This document shows, in pieces, positions 22,655 to 34,130 of a DNA stretch of 64,000 bases. The number at the start of each line of letters is the position of its first letter. Position 1 is the first letter of the stretch. A program made the translations under genes and the position numbers. This DNA is from Pegoplata infirma. Its lineage: Eukaryota > Arthropoda > Insecta > Diptera > Anthomyiidae. Location of the stretch: NCBI GenBank assembly GCA_963921195.1, contig OY992537.1, positions 182,296,065 to 182,360,064 of the forward strand, read 5' to 3'. Under the pieces are notes generated by a model. That model saw nothing but the letters and a program-made list of their open reading frames with translations, was not told the origin of the DNA and ran no database searches.

Positions 22655-24972
22655 CAGGCGCGGATCCACGGGGGGGGGAAGGAAATTTCCCCCCCCCCCC
22701 CCAACCAAACCGAATTCGAAAAAAAATGTAAAAAAAGAAAAAAAAAAAAAGAAAAAAAGAAAGGAAAGAAAAGAAAGAAAAGAAAAGAAAGAGAAGAAGA
22801 GGGGAAAAGGAAATAATCTGCAAAAAAAAATTCTATGAAAAATGTCCAAGGATCTGAAAAAATTTTCTATGAAAAATTAAAATTTCTCTAGAGGAAAAAT
22901 GTTGCGGAAATTTTTCTATATGAAAAAATTTGAGAAATTTTTTTAGAGAAAAAATTGATAATTTTTCTATAGGAAAATCCTTAAAAGTTTTCTATAGGAA
23001 AATCGGGGAATTTTTCTATAGAAGATTTTTTTATAGAAATTCTTCTATGAAAAATGTCTAAAAATACTTAAATGTTTCTGAATGTTCGAATTTTTCTATG
23101 TGATAAAAGTATCAAAAAATTAAAACATTTCTTTATAAAAAATAAAAAAAAAATTTCTAGACGAAATATTTAGGAATTTTTCTAGACGAAAATTTTTTAA
23201 ATTTTTCTAAATGAATAATTTAGGAATTTATAGAAAAAAGTTGAGAATTTTTAATAGAACTTTTTTATAGGAAAAATCTTATAATTTTGACAATTTTTAT
23301 ATGAAAAATCTAACTAGGAAAAATCTAAGAGTTTTTTATAGGAAAAATCTAAGAATTTTCTATATTGAAAATTGGACAATTCTTCTGGGTAAAAAGAAAA
23401 GAGGAAATGAAATCATGAGTGAGATTTTTTTCTAGAATTTTCAAGAATCTCAAAAGTTTTCTTCAGAAAAATTGTTTTTAAATCTTAAATTTTTTTATAG
23501 AAAAAAATAAGAAAATTTTCTTCAGGGAAAACTTGAGAATTTTTTATAAAAAACATTCAATACAATTTAGACTTTTTTATAGGAAAAATTATACAGAATC
23601 TTGGACTTTTAAAGGAAAAATGTCTCGGAATCTAAGTATTTTTCCTTAGGAAAAATGTCTCAGAATCTGAGATTATTTTTATTAGAAAGATGTCTCGGAA
23701 TCTAAGACTTTTTAATAGGAAAGGCTGAGATCTTTTCAATAGGAAAAAAGTCCTAGAATCCTAAACAAAATTTCTGATTTTTCGATATTAAAAATTCTGA
23801 GAATTTTTGAGTTTTAATATTAAAAAAATATTTTAAAATCTATGACTTTTTTGATGGAAAAAATAACTCAGATTCCAAGTCTTTTCTTTAAAAATTGCCT
23901 TAGACTCTGAGAGTTATAGAAAAATATCACAAAATCTAAAAAAATTCTAAGATTCCGAAATTTTTTCTATTTGAAAAATGACTTTGAGTCTATGGAAAAA
24001 TGACTCAGAAACTAAAACATTTAAAAATAGAAACGTTTTTAATAGAAAAATGTGTCAGAATCTAGAAAACTGCCTCAAAAAATTTTAAAAAGCATTAAAG
24101 TTTTTAATTTTTTTAATCTCAGGTACTTTCTACGAAATATTTTTTCAAACCCTAAAAATTTTGGTGTGGAAAACGCGTTTCGGTATCTTAAACCTTTTCT
24201 GTAGAAAAATAGAATAGAAAAAGTTTTTAATATTTCAGAACCTAAGAAGTTTTCAATGGAATAGGAGAATTTTTCTTTACGAAAGTTTTTTTTTAATATA
24301 GAAATTTTTGGTGTGAGAATTGCATAAGTATCTGTGAATTTTCTATATGAAGGTGTATCAGAATTTAAAAATTTTTGTATAAATCTGATTAATTTTTATT
24401 CAAAAATAAAAATCGTTCCATTCTAACTTTAAAATATTATATTTTAGGTAGGTTTATTCTAGGTCATTATTTCCTTGACTTATTTAGACTTTGATATTCT
24501 CATAGAATAGTTTTTTTTGTTTAATTATTCTGTGAGAATATCATAGCCTTAATAAGTAAAGGCTACTTCAAATATTTTTGTATTAAATTTTAAAAGCTTT
24601 TCTGTATCAAAATGCCACAGAACCTCAGAAGTTTTCTATTGGGATAACGTCTCAGGATCATGAACTTTCTATTAGAAAATTATGTCAGAACCTGGGTCTT
24701 TTGCTGTCAGAAAAATGCTTTAGAACCTAAAAATTTCTTGAAGAGACATTTTTCAAAATATCAAACATTTAAGTTTTTTTTATTATAGGAATAAAGTTTA
24801 AAAATTTGAAAATGTTTCTATAGAAAAAATCGTAATAAAAAATCATAAGAGTTGAACAGTAAAAAACCTTATCCAATGATTCAAATTCGACCTGAAGTTC
24901 CCCGCAAAAAAAATTTTTTGAGCAAAAAAAAAAATTTTCCTCCCCCAAACCCAAGTGCTGGATCCGCGCCTG
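22655..24972. mobile_element. 2.3-kb hAT-type element (CAGGCGCGGATCC ends)
   Basis: CAGGCGCGGATCCA and TGGATCCGCGCCTG are perfect 14-bp inverted ends. The flanks ATTTTGTT (22647-22654) and CTTTTGTT (24973-24980) form an 8-bp duplication with one change, as expected for hAT. The body has no transposase. It consists of irregular, diverged repeats (TTTTTCTATAGAAAAAT, GTCTCAGAATCTAAGACTT) about 30-45 bp apart, suggesting expansion of a short internal repeat. Next to the left end is a G-run/C-run hairpin, then a purine tract of about 100 bp (22715-22820) that gives spurious lysine- and arginine-rich frames. Confidence 0.8.
22669..22702. repeat. Poly-G/poly-C hairpin
   Basis: A run of nine or ten G is followed by AAGGAAATTT and a run of about 14 C, forming a near-perfect GC hairpin in an otherwise AT-rich region. 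Such tracts are also prone to sequencing error and to quadruplex or i-motif folding. Confidence 0.8.
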
Positions 24973-25059
24973 CTTTTGTTGCAGTATTTTTATTTATTAA
25001 GCCTTAAAAAAAATCATATTACTAGGCGAATATTTAAAAAAAAAAAAAACGATAAAGCA

Positions 25060-26545
25060 ATCAAGGTTAGAAAAATGCTGGGCACTACTTGTTGGACTTG
25101 AACATGACCATATACACGTGAAACTAGATATCGTATATAGAAAAACTGCGAACTCAGTTTCGCATTTATTGATTTTTTCTCTTATGTAAGGACTTCATAG
25201 TTTTAAGGATATAAAAATTTCTAAAAACTGGATTTAAATATTTCAACCCATCTCTTTAAGTCAATATGGGTAGCAAATGAAAGAGCATGATTTTAGTTTT
25301 CGCTTTTTGATATTTTCTCCTTTTCAAAGGACTTCAAGGGATATACAAATTTTCTAAAAATGTATTTAAATATTTCTACCTATCAACTTATGTCAATATG
25401 CGTATCAAACGAAAAAAGACGATATCAGTTATTATTTTTTCAAATTTTCTTCTTTTAAAGGGTTTTAAAGGATATAAAAATTTCTTAAAAATTAATTTTA
25501 ATTTATCAAGCCAAATCAAAGAGAACGATCTGTAGAAATAACGTATATTAAAAATGCAAATTCTCAAGGATATAAAAGGATTAAATTTTCAAAGGACATT
25601 TTTTTACAATTTGACGTCATGAAAAATAAAAAAAAAATGTTTTTATTTCTAGAGATTGTCCTCCTTCATTTGATGGGTAGAAATAATAAAATACATTTTT
25701 AAGAAATTTCTTTATCCTTTGAAATCCTTTGAAAAGGACAAAATACCAAAAAATAATAATTGAGATCGTCCTCTCTCATCTGAGACCCATATTGACATAA
25801 ATTAATGGGTAGAAATATTTAAAAAAAATTGTATATCCTTTGAAGTCCTTTGAAAAGGAGAAATTATCAAAAAATGAAAACTGATATTTTATACCCATAT
25901 TGACATAAATTATTGGGAATAAATATTTAAAGAAATTTAAAAAAAAAAGTTTTTACCCCAAATTTTTACCACAATTTTTGGTCCTCAAAAATTAAAAAAT
26001 AAAAATATTTAAATTTTTAGAAATTGTCCTCTTTTTTATTTGATACCCATATTCCCATAAACTGATGGGTAGAAATATTTAAAAAAATTAGAAATTTTTA
26101 TATCCTTATAACTTTGAAGTCCTCTTAAATGGTGGAAAGATCACGAAATGAAAAAATAAGAACGCACTTTTACTATACACCAATACCCCGGTTTGCGTCG
26201 TTAATTGGGACTGGAGAAACGCGACGCAAACCGAAGCACAATTTTCCATACATTTGTATTGATTTTCATTTAATTGGTTCCGAGATTCATAATTTTAGCA
26301 GAAAAATTAGATTTTTCAATAAAAAATGCAATTTTTTTGTATTTTTTTTTTTTTTGAAAGCAGTTTTAATTAAAATAAAAGTATAACAATTCATGAGAAA
26401 AACGTAAAAGAACATAACAAAAACATAAAAATATTAAGATAAAAATAAAAAATTCATAGTCTAAAAGCAAGCATTGTATAAACATTTTCATATTAACGAT
26501 CGCATTACTTTCACGTGTATGTGGTCTTTTTCATGTCCAAAACAA
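25060..26545. repeat. Modular palindrome centred near 25590
   Basis: Two or three modules of about 130-180 bp (AAAGGACTTC, GGATATAAA, TTTCTACC, TATGTCAATATG, GAAAGAGGACGAT) lie in one orientation at 25140-25560 and inverted at 25640-26120. The outer words TACACGTGAAA (near 25116) and TTTCACGTGTA (near 26510) mirror each other, as do CATGACCATA and TTTTTCATG. One further module lies outside at 22260-22570. No protein is encoded. Confidence 0.6.
26189..26233. repeat. GC-rich 12-bp perfect hairpin
   Basis: CGGTTTGCGTCG (26189-26200) and CGACGCAAACCG (26222-26233) pair perfectly around a 21-nt loop. This stands out from the AT-rich surroundings within the right half of the modular palindrome and has no counterpart in its left half. 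Confidence 0.7.
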
Positions 26546-26666
26546 AAAATGTAAAATTGTCACACGGTGTTATAGAGAAAAAGTCTTAGCAACTGAGAAT
26601 TTTTCCTCCGTAAAAAATGATTCATTATCTGCCAAGAATTTTCTAAATTTTTAAATTTTTCCTATA

Positions 26667-27690
26667 CACTCTAATTAAAATGATTTCAGTTTCCTACTAT
26701 AAATTGGGTAAATTTAAACAAAATGTGTAGTTTTACCACACTCAAAATAATCACTCTGTTAAATTACAGAGATACTCTGCTGAGCCAGCAGAAAATACCA
26801 TAGATTTCCAACCAGCAAGATTTTTTGTTATTTTACGAAGAAAACTCTGTAAAATGATTTCGATAAAAAAAACTGTAAATTTATAGAATTATCTGTAAAA
26901 TATTGATAAAACCGAAAAGAATTTTAACAAAAAAACTCTGTAAATTTACAAAGTTTTAGTTAAATGCATTTTATGAGTTCAAAATTTTACCAAAATAACT
27001 CTGTAAATTTACAAAGTTTTAGTTAAATCCATTTTATGAGTAAAACTTCTCTGCATCAAAAACATTAATTCAAGTTAAATTAATTTAAATTTTGTTAAAC
27101 TTGCCCGCTTTAATGCTTCCAAATTGTAAATTTACTTTTTTATTTTTGTGAATATTAAGAATTTTTAACAAGTAACTCCAATTTTACACGTCGTCCTTGT
27201 AAAACTTACCGGTTTTTATTGTAATTTAAGACACTTTTTAAAGAGGAGTTTTATCGGTCATATTTGGAAGTTTTTTGAAGTGATTTTTATTTTTACAGAG
27301 CAATAAGTAAAATTACAAATGAAATTTACTTAGTATTTTGGTTACGAGAAAAAAACAAAGTATTTTTCTAAAATCCGTTTTTTAACAAAAAAAAACTGTT
27401 TATTATCTGTAAAATAGAGATTACAAAGTAAAAAGTAAAATTACAGATAAAATTTTGTTTATCGGTCAAAGAAAATACAAAGTATTTTCTTAAAATCTGT
27501 ATTTCGACAGATAACTTTGTCAAATATCTGTCAAATTGAGATCACAGTCATTTTACCGAGTATTTTACAGAGAAATTATTTTGAGTGCAAAAAATTATTG
27601 GAAATTTACACATTTACAGTAGTATATTATTAGAATTTGTTGAAATTTACCCAATTTATAGTAGGAAACTGGACTCAATTGTTTAGAGTG
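26667..27690. mobile_element. TA-flanked TIR element (CACTCTAATTAAAATGA end)
   Basis: The ends match over about 50 bp, through AGTTTCCTACTATAAATTGG and GTAAATTT in the left and their complement on the right. TA flanks both ends (26665-26666 and 27691-27692). Nearly all of the interior is a second element (26739-27587), so the original element was probably only about 170 bp. Confidence 0.8.
26739..27587. mobile_element. Nested MITE, CACTCAAAATAATCACTCTG type
   Basis: CACTCAAAATAAT and ATTATTTTGAGTG are inverted ends, followed inward on both sides by CTCTGTTAAATTACAGA-like words. The interior repeats ACTCTGTAAATTTACAGAG in both orientations. Family relatives are 29156-29924 and 32725-33080. 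The bases flanking it are CA on both sides, possibly a mutated TA. Confidence 0.7.
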
Positions 27691-28355
27691 TAGGAAATGT
27701 AATTCAAAATCTGAAAAATTTTGTTATGGGAAAATGTTTAAGAATATGAGTTTTTTATTGTTCGAAAAATATTTAAAAAACTGAGAGTTTTACTAAAGGA
27801 AAAGTTTATATCCAGCAAAACATTTCGTAGTCATTCAAAAATAACTAGTTCTAGAAGTACTTCAAAGCATGTCACGATAGGTTCTCAAAAAGCATCCTGG
27901 AACTAGTGATGCCACAACTAGTTCTAGAAGTGATCCAAAAGGGTAATATTTTGATTCCAAAGAGCTTTTTTCTAGTAGTTTGGGAACTAGTGATTTGGAA
28001 CTATTCGTACATGACATCAGCACCACTTCCATGAAACAAATACTGGTTCTCAAATAACATCTTAGAAGCTGTTTCAAAAACTTTTAATTTTTTTCAAAAA
28101 CGAAAAAAATATACATTTGATTACGCATTTCTCTGTTGGAAAAAGTCAAACTTTTTGAAATATGTACAGAGGGGCTAAAACTATTATTAAGTATTGGGTA
28201 ATTTGTTTGGTATTATTAAGTATTGGGGCATTAGTGCAAATAGGTTTTCATAGATCCATTCGATTACCTTAATACAATCTGCAATATACTACTTTTTTAC
28301 TACAGCTGGCATTTTTATTACAAAAAGCAAACAAAACCTTCCAATTGTAGCAAAA
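27691..28355. other. AT-rich DNA with ACTAGTTCTAGAAGT repeats
   Basis: AACTAGTTCTAGAAGT appears near 27843 and 27918 with related words to 28070, resembling the interior of the element at 14741-16879. CCAGCAAAACATTTCG (27812) may be a truncated left end of that family. The 71-residue open frame across it reflects the repeats and resembles no protein I know. Confidence 0.4.
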
Positions 28356-28363
28356 CTAATAAG

Positions 28364-28939
28364 TAGGGATGAGATTTCCATGCAAATGCATGTTTTTTGT
28401 CGATAGTCTAAAAACGATATGGACCAATTATCTTTTCGAATCAAGAAATTTGCGTTAAAATGGCATCGATTAGTATTTGCATATTTTTGCATCTTTTGGT
28501 GAAAATGCATATTTTTGCATATTTTAATTTTAAATGCATATTTTTTGCATATTTCCAACTTTTAAGTGCATATTTTTGCATATTTTGGCTTAAATTAGCA
28601 AAAACACATATCGAAATTTATTTGTTTCAAAAACTATTTTAAATTTTAAAAATTTGTTTTGAAAATAAGAAAAAATATTTTTTTTTTTTTAATTTTTTTT
28701 ATATAGATATTCCTGATTTCTAAAAAAAAAATCTTATATAAAGTTTTAAATGGTACTATTTTAACAAGGCGTTATTTTTTACTTTTTAAGAAGTTTTTTC
28801 TATAAAAACAAGATTTTCATTGCACACATTTTATTTTTTAGTGCATATTTTTCGGGTTTTTAGTGCATATTTTGAATTTTTTAGCGCATATTTTAAGCGA
28901 ATATTTTCGATTTTTTAGTGCATGAAAATCTCATCCCTA
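28364..28939. mobile_element. 576-bp hAT MITE with perfect 8-bp duplication
   Basis: TAGGGATGAGATTT and AAATCTCATCCCTA are perfect inverted ends, followed inward by CCATGCA or its counterpart. CTAATAAG occurs exactly at 28356-28363 and 28940-28947. A TAGGG start with an 8-bp duplication fits hAT. The interior is rich in GCATATTTTTGCATATTTT. A fragment of the same family lies in the foldback at 10335-10475. Confidence 0.9.
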
Positions 28940-29011
28940 CTAATAAGTAATTTGAGTAATCCAACTAAGCATATAATCGTATATTCAGCAAGTTTCAAAC
29001 TAACTACATCT

Positions 29012-30420
29012 CATAGATAGGACTAATTAATTAAAAAGACTAATTAATTGATAGTTCAATTACCATTTAATTGATGTCAATGGTAGTGAAATTTTTTTCA
29101 TTACCATTGGTTGTATCATTTAAACCAATTTAATTTCTATTCAATTTAATTACTACACTCAAAATAATAACTCTGTTAAATTACAGAAAAACTCTGCTAA
29201 TTTAACAGAGTACACCATACTTTTCCAGCTAACAACATTTCTTTGTAATTTTACTAAAAAACTCTGTAAAATGAGTTTGACAAAAAACTGTTAATTTACA
29301 GAGTTTATAGTAAAATATTGGTTAAATATGAAAGATTTTTGACAGAGAAAACTCTGTAATTTTACTTTTAAACTCTGTAAAATGATTTGGACAAAAAAAC
29401 TGTTAATTTACAGAGTTTCTAGTAAAATATTGGTTATATAAACCACCATTTAGCAAAGAAAACAATGTAAATTTACATATATTTGTAAAATGCATTTGAA
29501 GCAAAAAAAAAAATTACATAAAAAAACTCTGTAAATTTACAGAGTTTAGTTAAATGCGTGTTATTTAGTAAAATTTGTATAAGATTTCTGAAAAGATTTT
29601 TTTTATAACTTTTTTTGCTACTTTTTCAACTTTTTCTTAAAAAAAAAATACAGATAAAATTTAGATGTTTGGTAATAAAAACAAAAACTACTCAAAACAG
29701 AAAACTTTTTTGGTTATAAAAAAATACGAAGTATTTTGTTTTAATTATCATTAAGATTACAAAGTAAAACGTAATATAACAGAGGAAACTTTGTTTTTTT
29801 GTCACAACTAAATACAAAGTATTTTCTTAAAATCTGTATTTTGACAGAAAACTCTGTCAAATATCTGTTGAATTGAGATTACAGTCATTTTACAGAGAAT
29901 TTTACAGAGTTATTATTTTGAGTATAATGAAAATTAAAAAAATAAATAATTATCATTGGTATGGCATCAATTAAAAAAAATAATTACCATTAGTAAAAGT
30001 CATCACAATATTGTCAAAATCGCTAATTTTTTTAAATATCTGTTGTTTTTTGTTATATGGCGTTTTAATTTTCACATTTTATAAACAAAACACCGTTGAT
30101 TGCCTTTGTATAACACAATATTTGAAATTTTTTTTTGCGTTTTGTTTTTTGTCTTTAACATTTTCATATTTTTTTGAAAAACATACGTTGATGTTTAAAT
30201 TTATAACTTTTCAAAAAAACAAAAATGTGCCAACTAATGGTTTTGAAACCAATTATAATTGGTATTTTCAACAATTGGTGCATTTCATTACCATTAGTAA
30301 TTATTTTATTCAATTAAAAAAATTTAATTACCATTAAATGGTAATGAAATTTTTTTCATTACCATTGATATTAACCAATGGTAATTACATTTCAATGGTA
30401 ATTAAAAATTCCCATCTATG
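29012..30420. mobile_element. TIR element with perfect 8-bp duplication CTACATCT
   Basis: CATAGATAGGA and its near-complement TTCCCATCTATG form the ends, and CTACATCT lies exactly outside both (29004-29011 and 30421-30428). The interior repeats AATTACCATTGGT and ACCAATGGTAATTA. A separate TA-type MITE occupies 29156-29924. The 108-residue frame at 30011-30337 is hydrophobic AT-rich noise without recognisable domains. The superfamily could be hAT or P from duplication length alone. Confidence 0.8.
29156..29924. mobile_element. Nested TA-flanked MITE, ACTCTGTAAATTTACAG type
   Basis: CACTCAAAATAATAACTCTG and CAGAGTTATTATTTTGAGTA are inverted ends flanked by TA. The interior carries ACAGAGTTT and AACTCTGTAA words. 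It is the same family as 26739-27587 and is inserted in the 29012-30420 element. Confidence 0.8.
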
Positions 30421-30429
30421 CTACATCTT

Positions 30430-30829
30430 TCGTACTCTCCTAACTGTCTGAGAAATTTCATTTAAAATCACCAGGCCTCACAGTGGGGAAAAACACCAAT
30501 CTGGCAGGAAAAAAATCATATCTTGTAAACTATTGGTCTGATCCGATAACAATACTTGGAGATTTTATAGCTAAGGATATGAGCTTTTTGTATAATGAAT
30601 AATAAGGAACTATTTTTCAATACAGGGTGCCCCAAAAGGTGTTATATTCGACTACCTCAGGAGTATTTTTTTTTGTTCCTGTTAGCTGTGGAAAATTATG
30701 TTTAAAATAAGAATTTTATACTTTTTGAAAAGTAAATGGGGTTATCAAATATTGTAAGTGAAATCTGATAAAATTTGGACATATACCCTACATCCAGCAT
30801 ATAACTAAAATAGGAGTCTTAGCACCTGA
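30430..30829. other. Unassigned sequence with transposon-like phrases
   Basis: CACAGTGGGGAAAAACACC (30479) and CAGGGTGCCCCAAAAGG (30624) look like terminal motifs of DNA transposons, but neither has a mirrored partner nearby. The first could belong with the decayed reading frame at 30830-31437. Confidence 0.35.
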
Positions 30830-31437
30830 TTGCATAAGCATATACGAATTTTTAGTTAACCTTTTGTCAATGTATAGTGCCATTGCCTCTTCTGGTGTGT
30901 ATTATGTCGGTGCTTCAGAGGGGTAAAATACAGCTTTTTTAATCTTTGTAGCCCATTTTGGTGTTTTTTAAATTTCATCTAATAATTGGGCTGCATCTCT
31001 CTTTCCAGATTTGTACAGACTTACTTTCGTAGCGACCAATAATTATTCCTTGATGTTATTTTGTACAAGATCCGAAACACGACTCCTCTTGGATTTTTTT
31101 TTGTCGTTTCCAAAAAAGTCTTCAAAGGACGCCCTCGAGGTTGTGACGGACCTGGTTCTTCGTTTTCTAGAAAATCTATATTTTCATTCAACCATATATT
31201 GTAATGATTTTCAAAACTATATAAATTGCGAGAAACACTGGCCCATCTACATTTAAATTTACTACATAAATCTCGCACACTAACAGTTAGTTTTTTATAG
31301 CTATCATTCTCGTTGCAGATGTTATTTCCAAGTTTGGACAAGATATAATTGATAACTGTTGAGTTCCGATCAGAAGCACTGTCGCATTTACGCCAAACTT
31401 CAAATATCTCTCTCCGTTGAAATGACATGTCAAACAA
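30830..31437 (-). pseudogene. Decayed transposon-type protein, unknown function
   Basis: The minus strand has a 138-residue open frame (31437-31021) ending in GPSQPRGRPLKTFLETTKK and an ISRNNYWSLRK tail. Homologous-looking sequence continues in another frame from about 31018 down to 30830 (YKSGKRDAAQLLDEI, then KTPKWATKIKKA, then YTPEEAMALY), interrupted by two in-frame stops and one frameshift. From memory, a GRPxKxFxE segment followed by KSGKRDAA and TPEEAL motifs is typical of a family of uncharacterised proteins repeated many times in arthropod and cnidarian genomes, which is why I call it transposon-associated. I do not know its function. I see no DDE motif, zinc finger or RT motif. The N-terminus at 31437 is simply the first methionine. 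Confidence 0.5.
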
Positions 31438-32095
31438 ATTTAAAAAACCAAAGAGTTTATTAACAAATTTAAATGATAGTATTAAATTTATTGTTATTTA
31501 TAACAATACTAGTCGAATAGCCTGTCCCTGCCAGGCGGAACACCAAATCACTTTTCTTAAGAATTCTAATTTTTTACTAAACTTTATAAAAAATTATGTT
31601 TTGTGCTTCAAAAATTTAATATTGCTACATTGAGTTACATCAATATATTTCGTGAACTGGAAAAAAATTTAATGAGTATAAAAGGTTTTATTGATAAAAT
31701 TTTAGAACTAAATTTAGCACGCCCATTTCGTCTCTCCGTCCTTAAACCGGATATCAAAAATCCATCGTATGGATATGTCCCATCGTCACTCCTATATACA
31801 TGGAAGTTTGTATATTTCTCAGTCATGAAGGGTTTTAAAATTAGCTAAAATGTTAAAAAACACAATTTTTTCACATACATTTTCCTTATAATTCTCCGTA
31901 CACAGTTTAAATATTAAATCTGACATCATAAGGACAGCATCCTTAGTCATTAGGGGTTTCAGAAATAGTTTGAGGCTGTTATTCATAGTATAGTAGACTT
32001 ATTGTAGGTTTATTTGACAAATATGCCTGCAATATCTGTTAAATAAACCTACTTTAGTTATATTTTGGTTTTTATGAATAACCACCAAAATGTTT

Positions 32096-34130
32096 TAAAA
32101 CTAAATTTCGCCGTCTTCCGCCACTCCCCCTGTCTTAGAGGCCAAAAATTCGGCTACGTTACAGATTATATATATAAACTGAACAAAATTCACAACGGAT
32201 TTTTTTTGTATCTCCGCCCTTTCACTGGATATCCAGGTCAGTGTTGATCTTTGCCATATTCCGTACCATATGCATCCTAATTTTCATCTTTCAAGGTCAT
32301 AAGGTGTCTTCAAAATCAGGTAAGATGTGAAAACATAATTTTTCCATGCCCATTTCTTCTCTTAATTCTCCGTCCATATTTCAAAATTTTTAAATCTGAC
32401 TACTTTAGGATAAGCTCCATCGTTAGTACTATACTCGTATCCACGCCCGTTTCCCTCTTAATTCTCCGTCCACAGTCCAAAAATTTTAAGTCTGACTACT
32501 TTGGGATATGGTCCAGTGTCAGGACAATATGCTTGCAATTTTCGGCTGCGTAGGTCATTAGGGCTTTAAAGTTAGTTAAAATAAAAATAATAAAACACAA
32601 TATTGCCTTGTCCCTTTTTCCCTTCAACTCTACGTCTACATTCCAAAAATGTTAAATCGGACTACTTTAGAATATGCTTCATAGTTAGGACTACATGTTA
32701 GGAACTTCAGCTTCCTAATTCATACACTCAAAATAATAACTCTGTAAAATACTCTGTAAAATGACTGTAATCTTAATTCAACAGATATTTGGCAGAGTTT
32801 TCTGTCAAAACACAGATTTAAAGAAAATTCTTTGTATTTTTTGTGACAAAAAAAGTTTCTTTTGTAATATAAATTTTAACTTTGCAATCTTAATTTTACA
32901 GATAATTAATAGAGTTTTCTGCTAAAATACAGATTTAAGCGAAATACTCTGTATTTTTTATAACCAAAAAACTAAGTTTTATCTGTATTTTTACTTATTT
33001 CTATGTAATCTTAATTTCATAGTTTAAAACAGAGTTTTCTGTAAAAACACCAAAATTATATCTGTATTTTTTTCGAGAAAATGTTTAAAAAGTACCCATA
33101 CACTGGATATCAAAAATCCAGGTTCGTGTTGATCTTCCCCATGAAACCTACTATATACATGCCAATTTTCATCTTCCTAAGTCATGCGTGGTCTTTAAAT
33201 TAGTTAAAATATTAAAAACCCAATTTTTTCCCGATCTTTCATCTTTTAATTCTCCGTCCACAGTCGAGAAATTTAAAATCCGATTACTTCAGGATAAACA
33301 ACATCGTTAGCACTACATACGCTATCCATTTTCCGCTTCCTTTGTGGGCTTCAAAATAAGTTAAAATGTTAATAATCCCAATTTTGTCCATTCGACATTT
33401 TCCTTTCAATTCTCCGCCCACAGTTCAAAAATTTAAAATTCGACTATTTCAGGATATGCTTTATCGATAGGACTACTATATATGCTAGGAAATTTTTAGG
33501 TTCCTAAGTCATTAGAAGACTTTACAATAAGCTAAAATGTAAATTTTCATCTTCATAGGTCATTGGGGTCTTCAAATTAGTTAAAATATAAAAAAACACA
33601 ATTTTGCCACGCCCCATGCTTCTCTTAATTCTCCTTCCACAGTCTAAAAAATGTAAGTCCGATTACTTCAGGATATGCTTCATTGTTAGAACTAAATGCT
33701 ATGCAATTTTCCGCTTCCTAAGTCATTTGCGGGGCTTCAAAAGGAGTAAAAATGTTAAAAAATCACAATTTTGCCACGCCACTTTTCCCCCTAATTCTCC
33801 GCCCACATTGCAAAAATTTTATATCCGATTACTTGGGGATATGCGCCATCGTTGGGACTATATTCTAGGAAATTTTCAGCTTCCTAAGTCATTAGGGGGC
33901 TTTAAATTAAGCAAAAATGTCAAAAAATTGAATTTTGCCACGCCTACTTTTTCGCTTATTTCTCCGCCCACAGGCAAAAAATCTAAAATCCGGCTACGTT
34001 AGGATCTGCCCCAGGTGTTTTACTATATGCATGCCAATTTTCAGCTTTGTAGCTCATCAGTGGGCTTCAAAAAGCTCTGGATAGACAAAAAAAGAGGAAC
34101 ACACAAATAGGGAAATTATATATATAGATA
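32096..34130. repeat. Tandem unit 1 (about 2.03 kb)
   Basis: It starts AAAACTAAATTTCGCCGTCTT, contains GGAACACACAAATAGGG and ends TATATATAGATA. It differs from unit 2 by a truncated TA-type MITE at 32725-33080, so that insertion postdates the duplication or was lost from the other unit. Confidence 0.85.
32725..33080. mobile_element. Truncated TA-type MITE inside unit 1
   Basis: It begins TA-CACTCAAAATAATAACTC and carries ACAGAGTTTTCTG words like 29156-29924. The right terminus is missing. The surrounding text TTCAGCTTCC-ATTCAT is continuous in unit 2 near 34757-34772, where no element is present. Confidence 0.7.

Noticed and set aside
22574..22849. Overlapping 62-83-residue frames rich in Lys/Arg or Phe
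   Set aside because: They are translations of a purine tract in the hAT-type element on both strands, with no domain and no conservation expected.
30011..30337. 108-residue hydrophobic frame as a membrane protein
   Set aside because: It lies inside a TIR element built of ATTACCATTGGT repeats, and its Phe/Leu/Ile richness is what AT-rich DNA gives by chance.
33604..34002. 132-residue frame on the plus strand
   Set aside because: It lies across the noncoding modules of the tandem 2-kb unit, and the corresponding frame is broken in unit 2.
34035..34065. CTGATGAGCTACAAAGCTGAAA on the minus strand as a second hammerhead (also near 35990)
   Set aside because: CTGATGA and GAAA occur, but stem II is too short, no GTC with a stem III follows, and the sides do not pair as stem I. 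The words belong to the array module.
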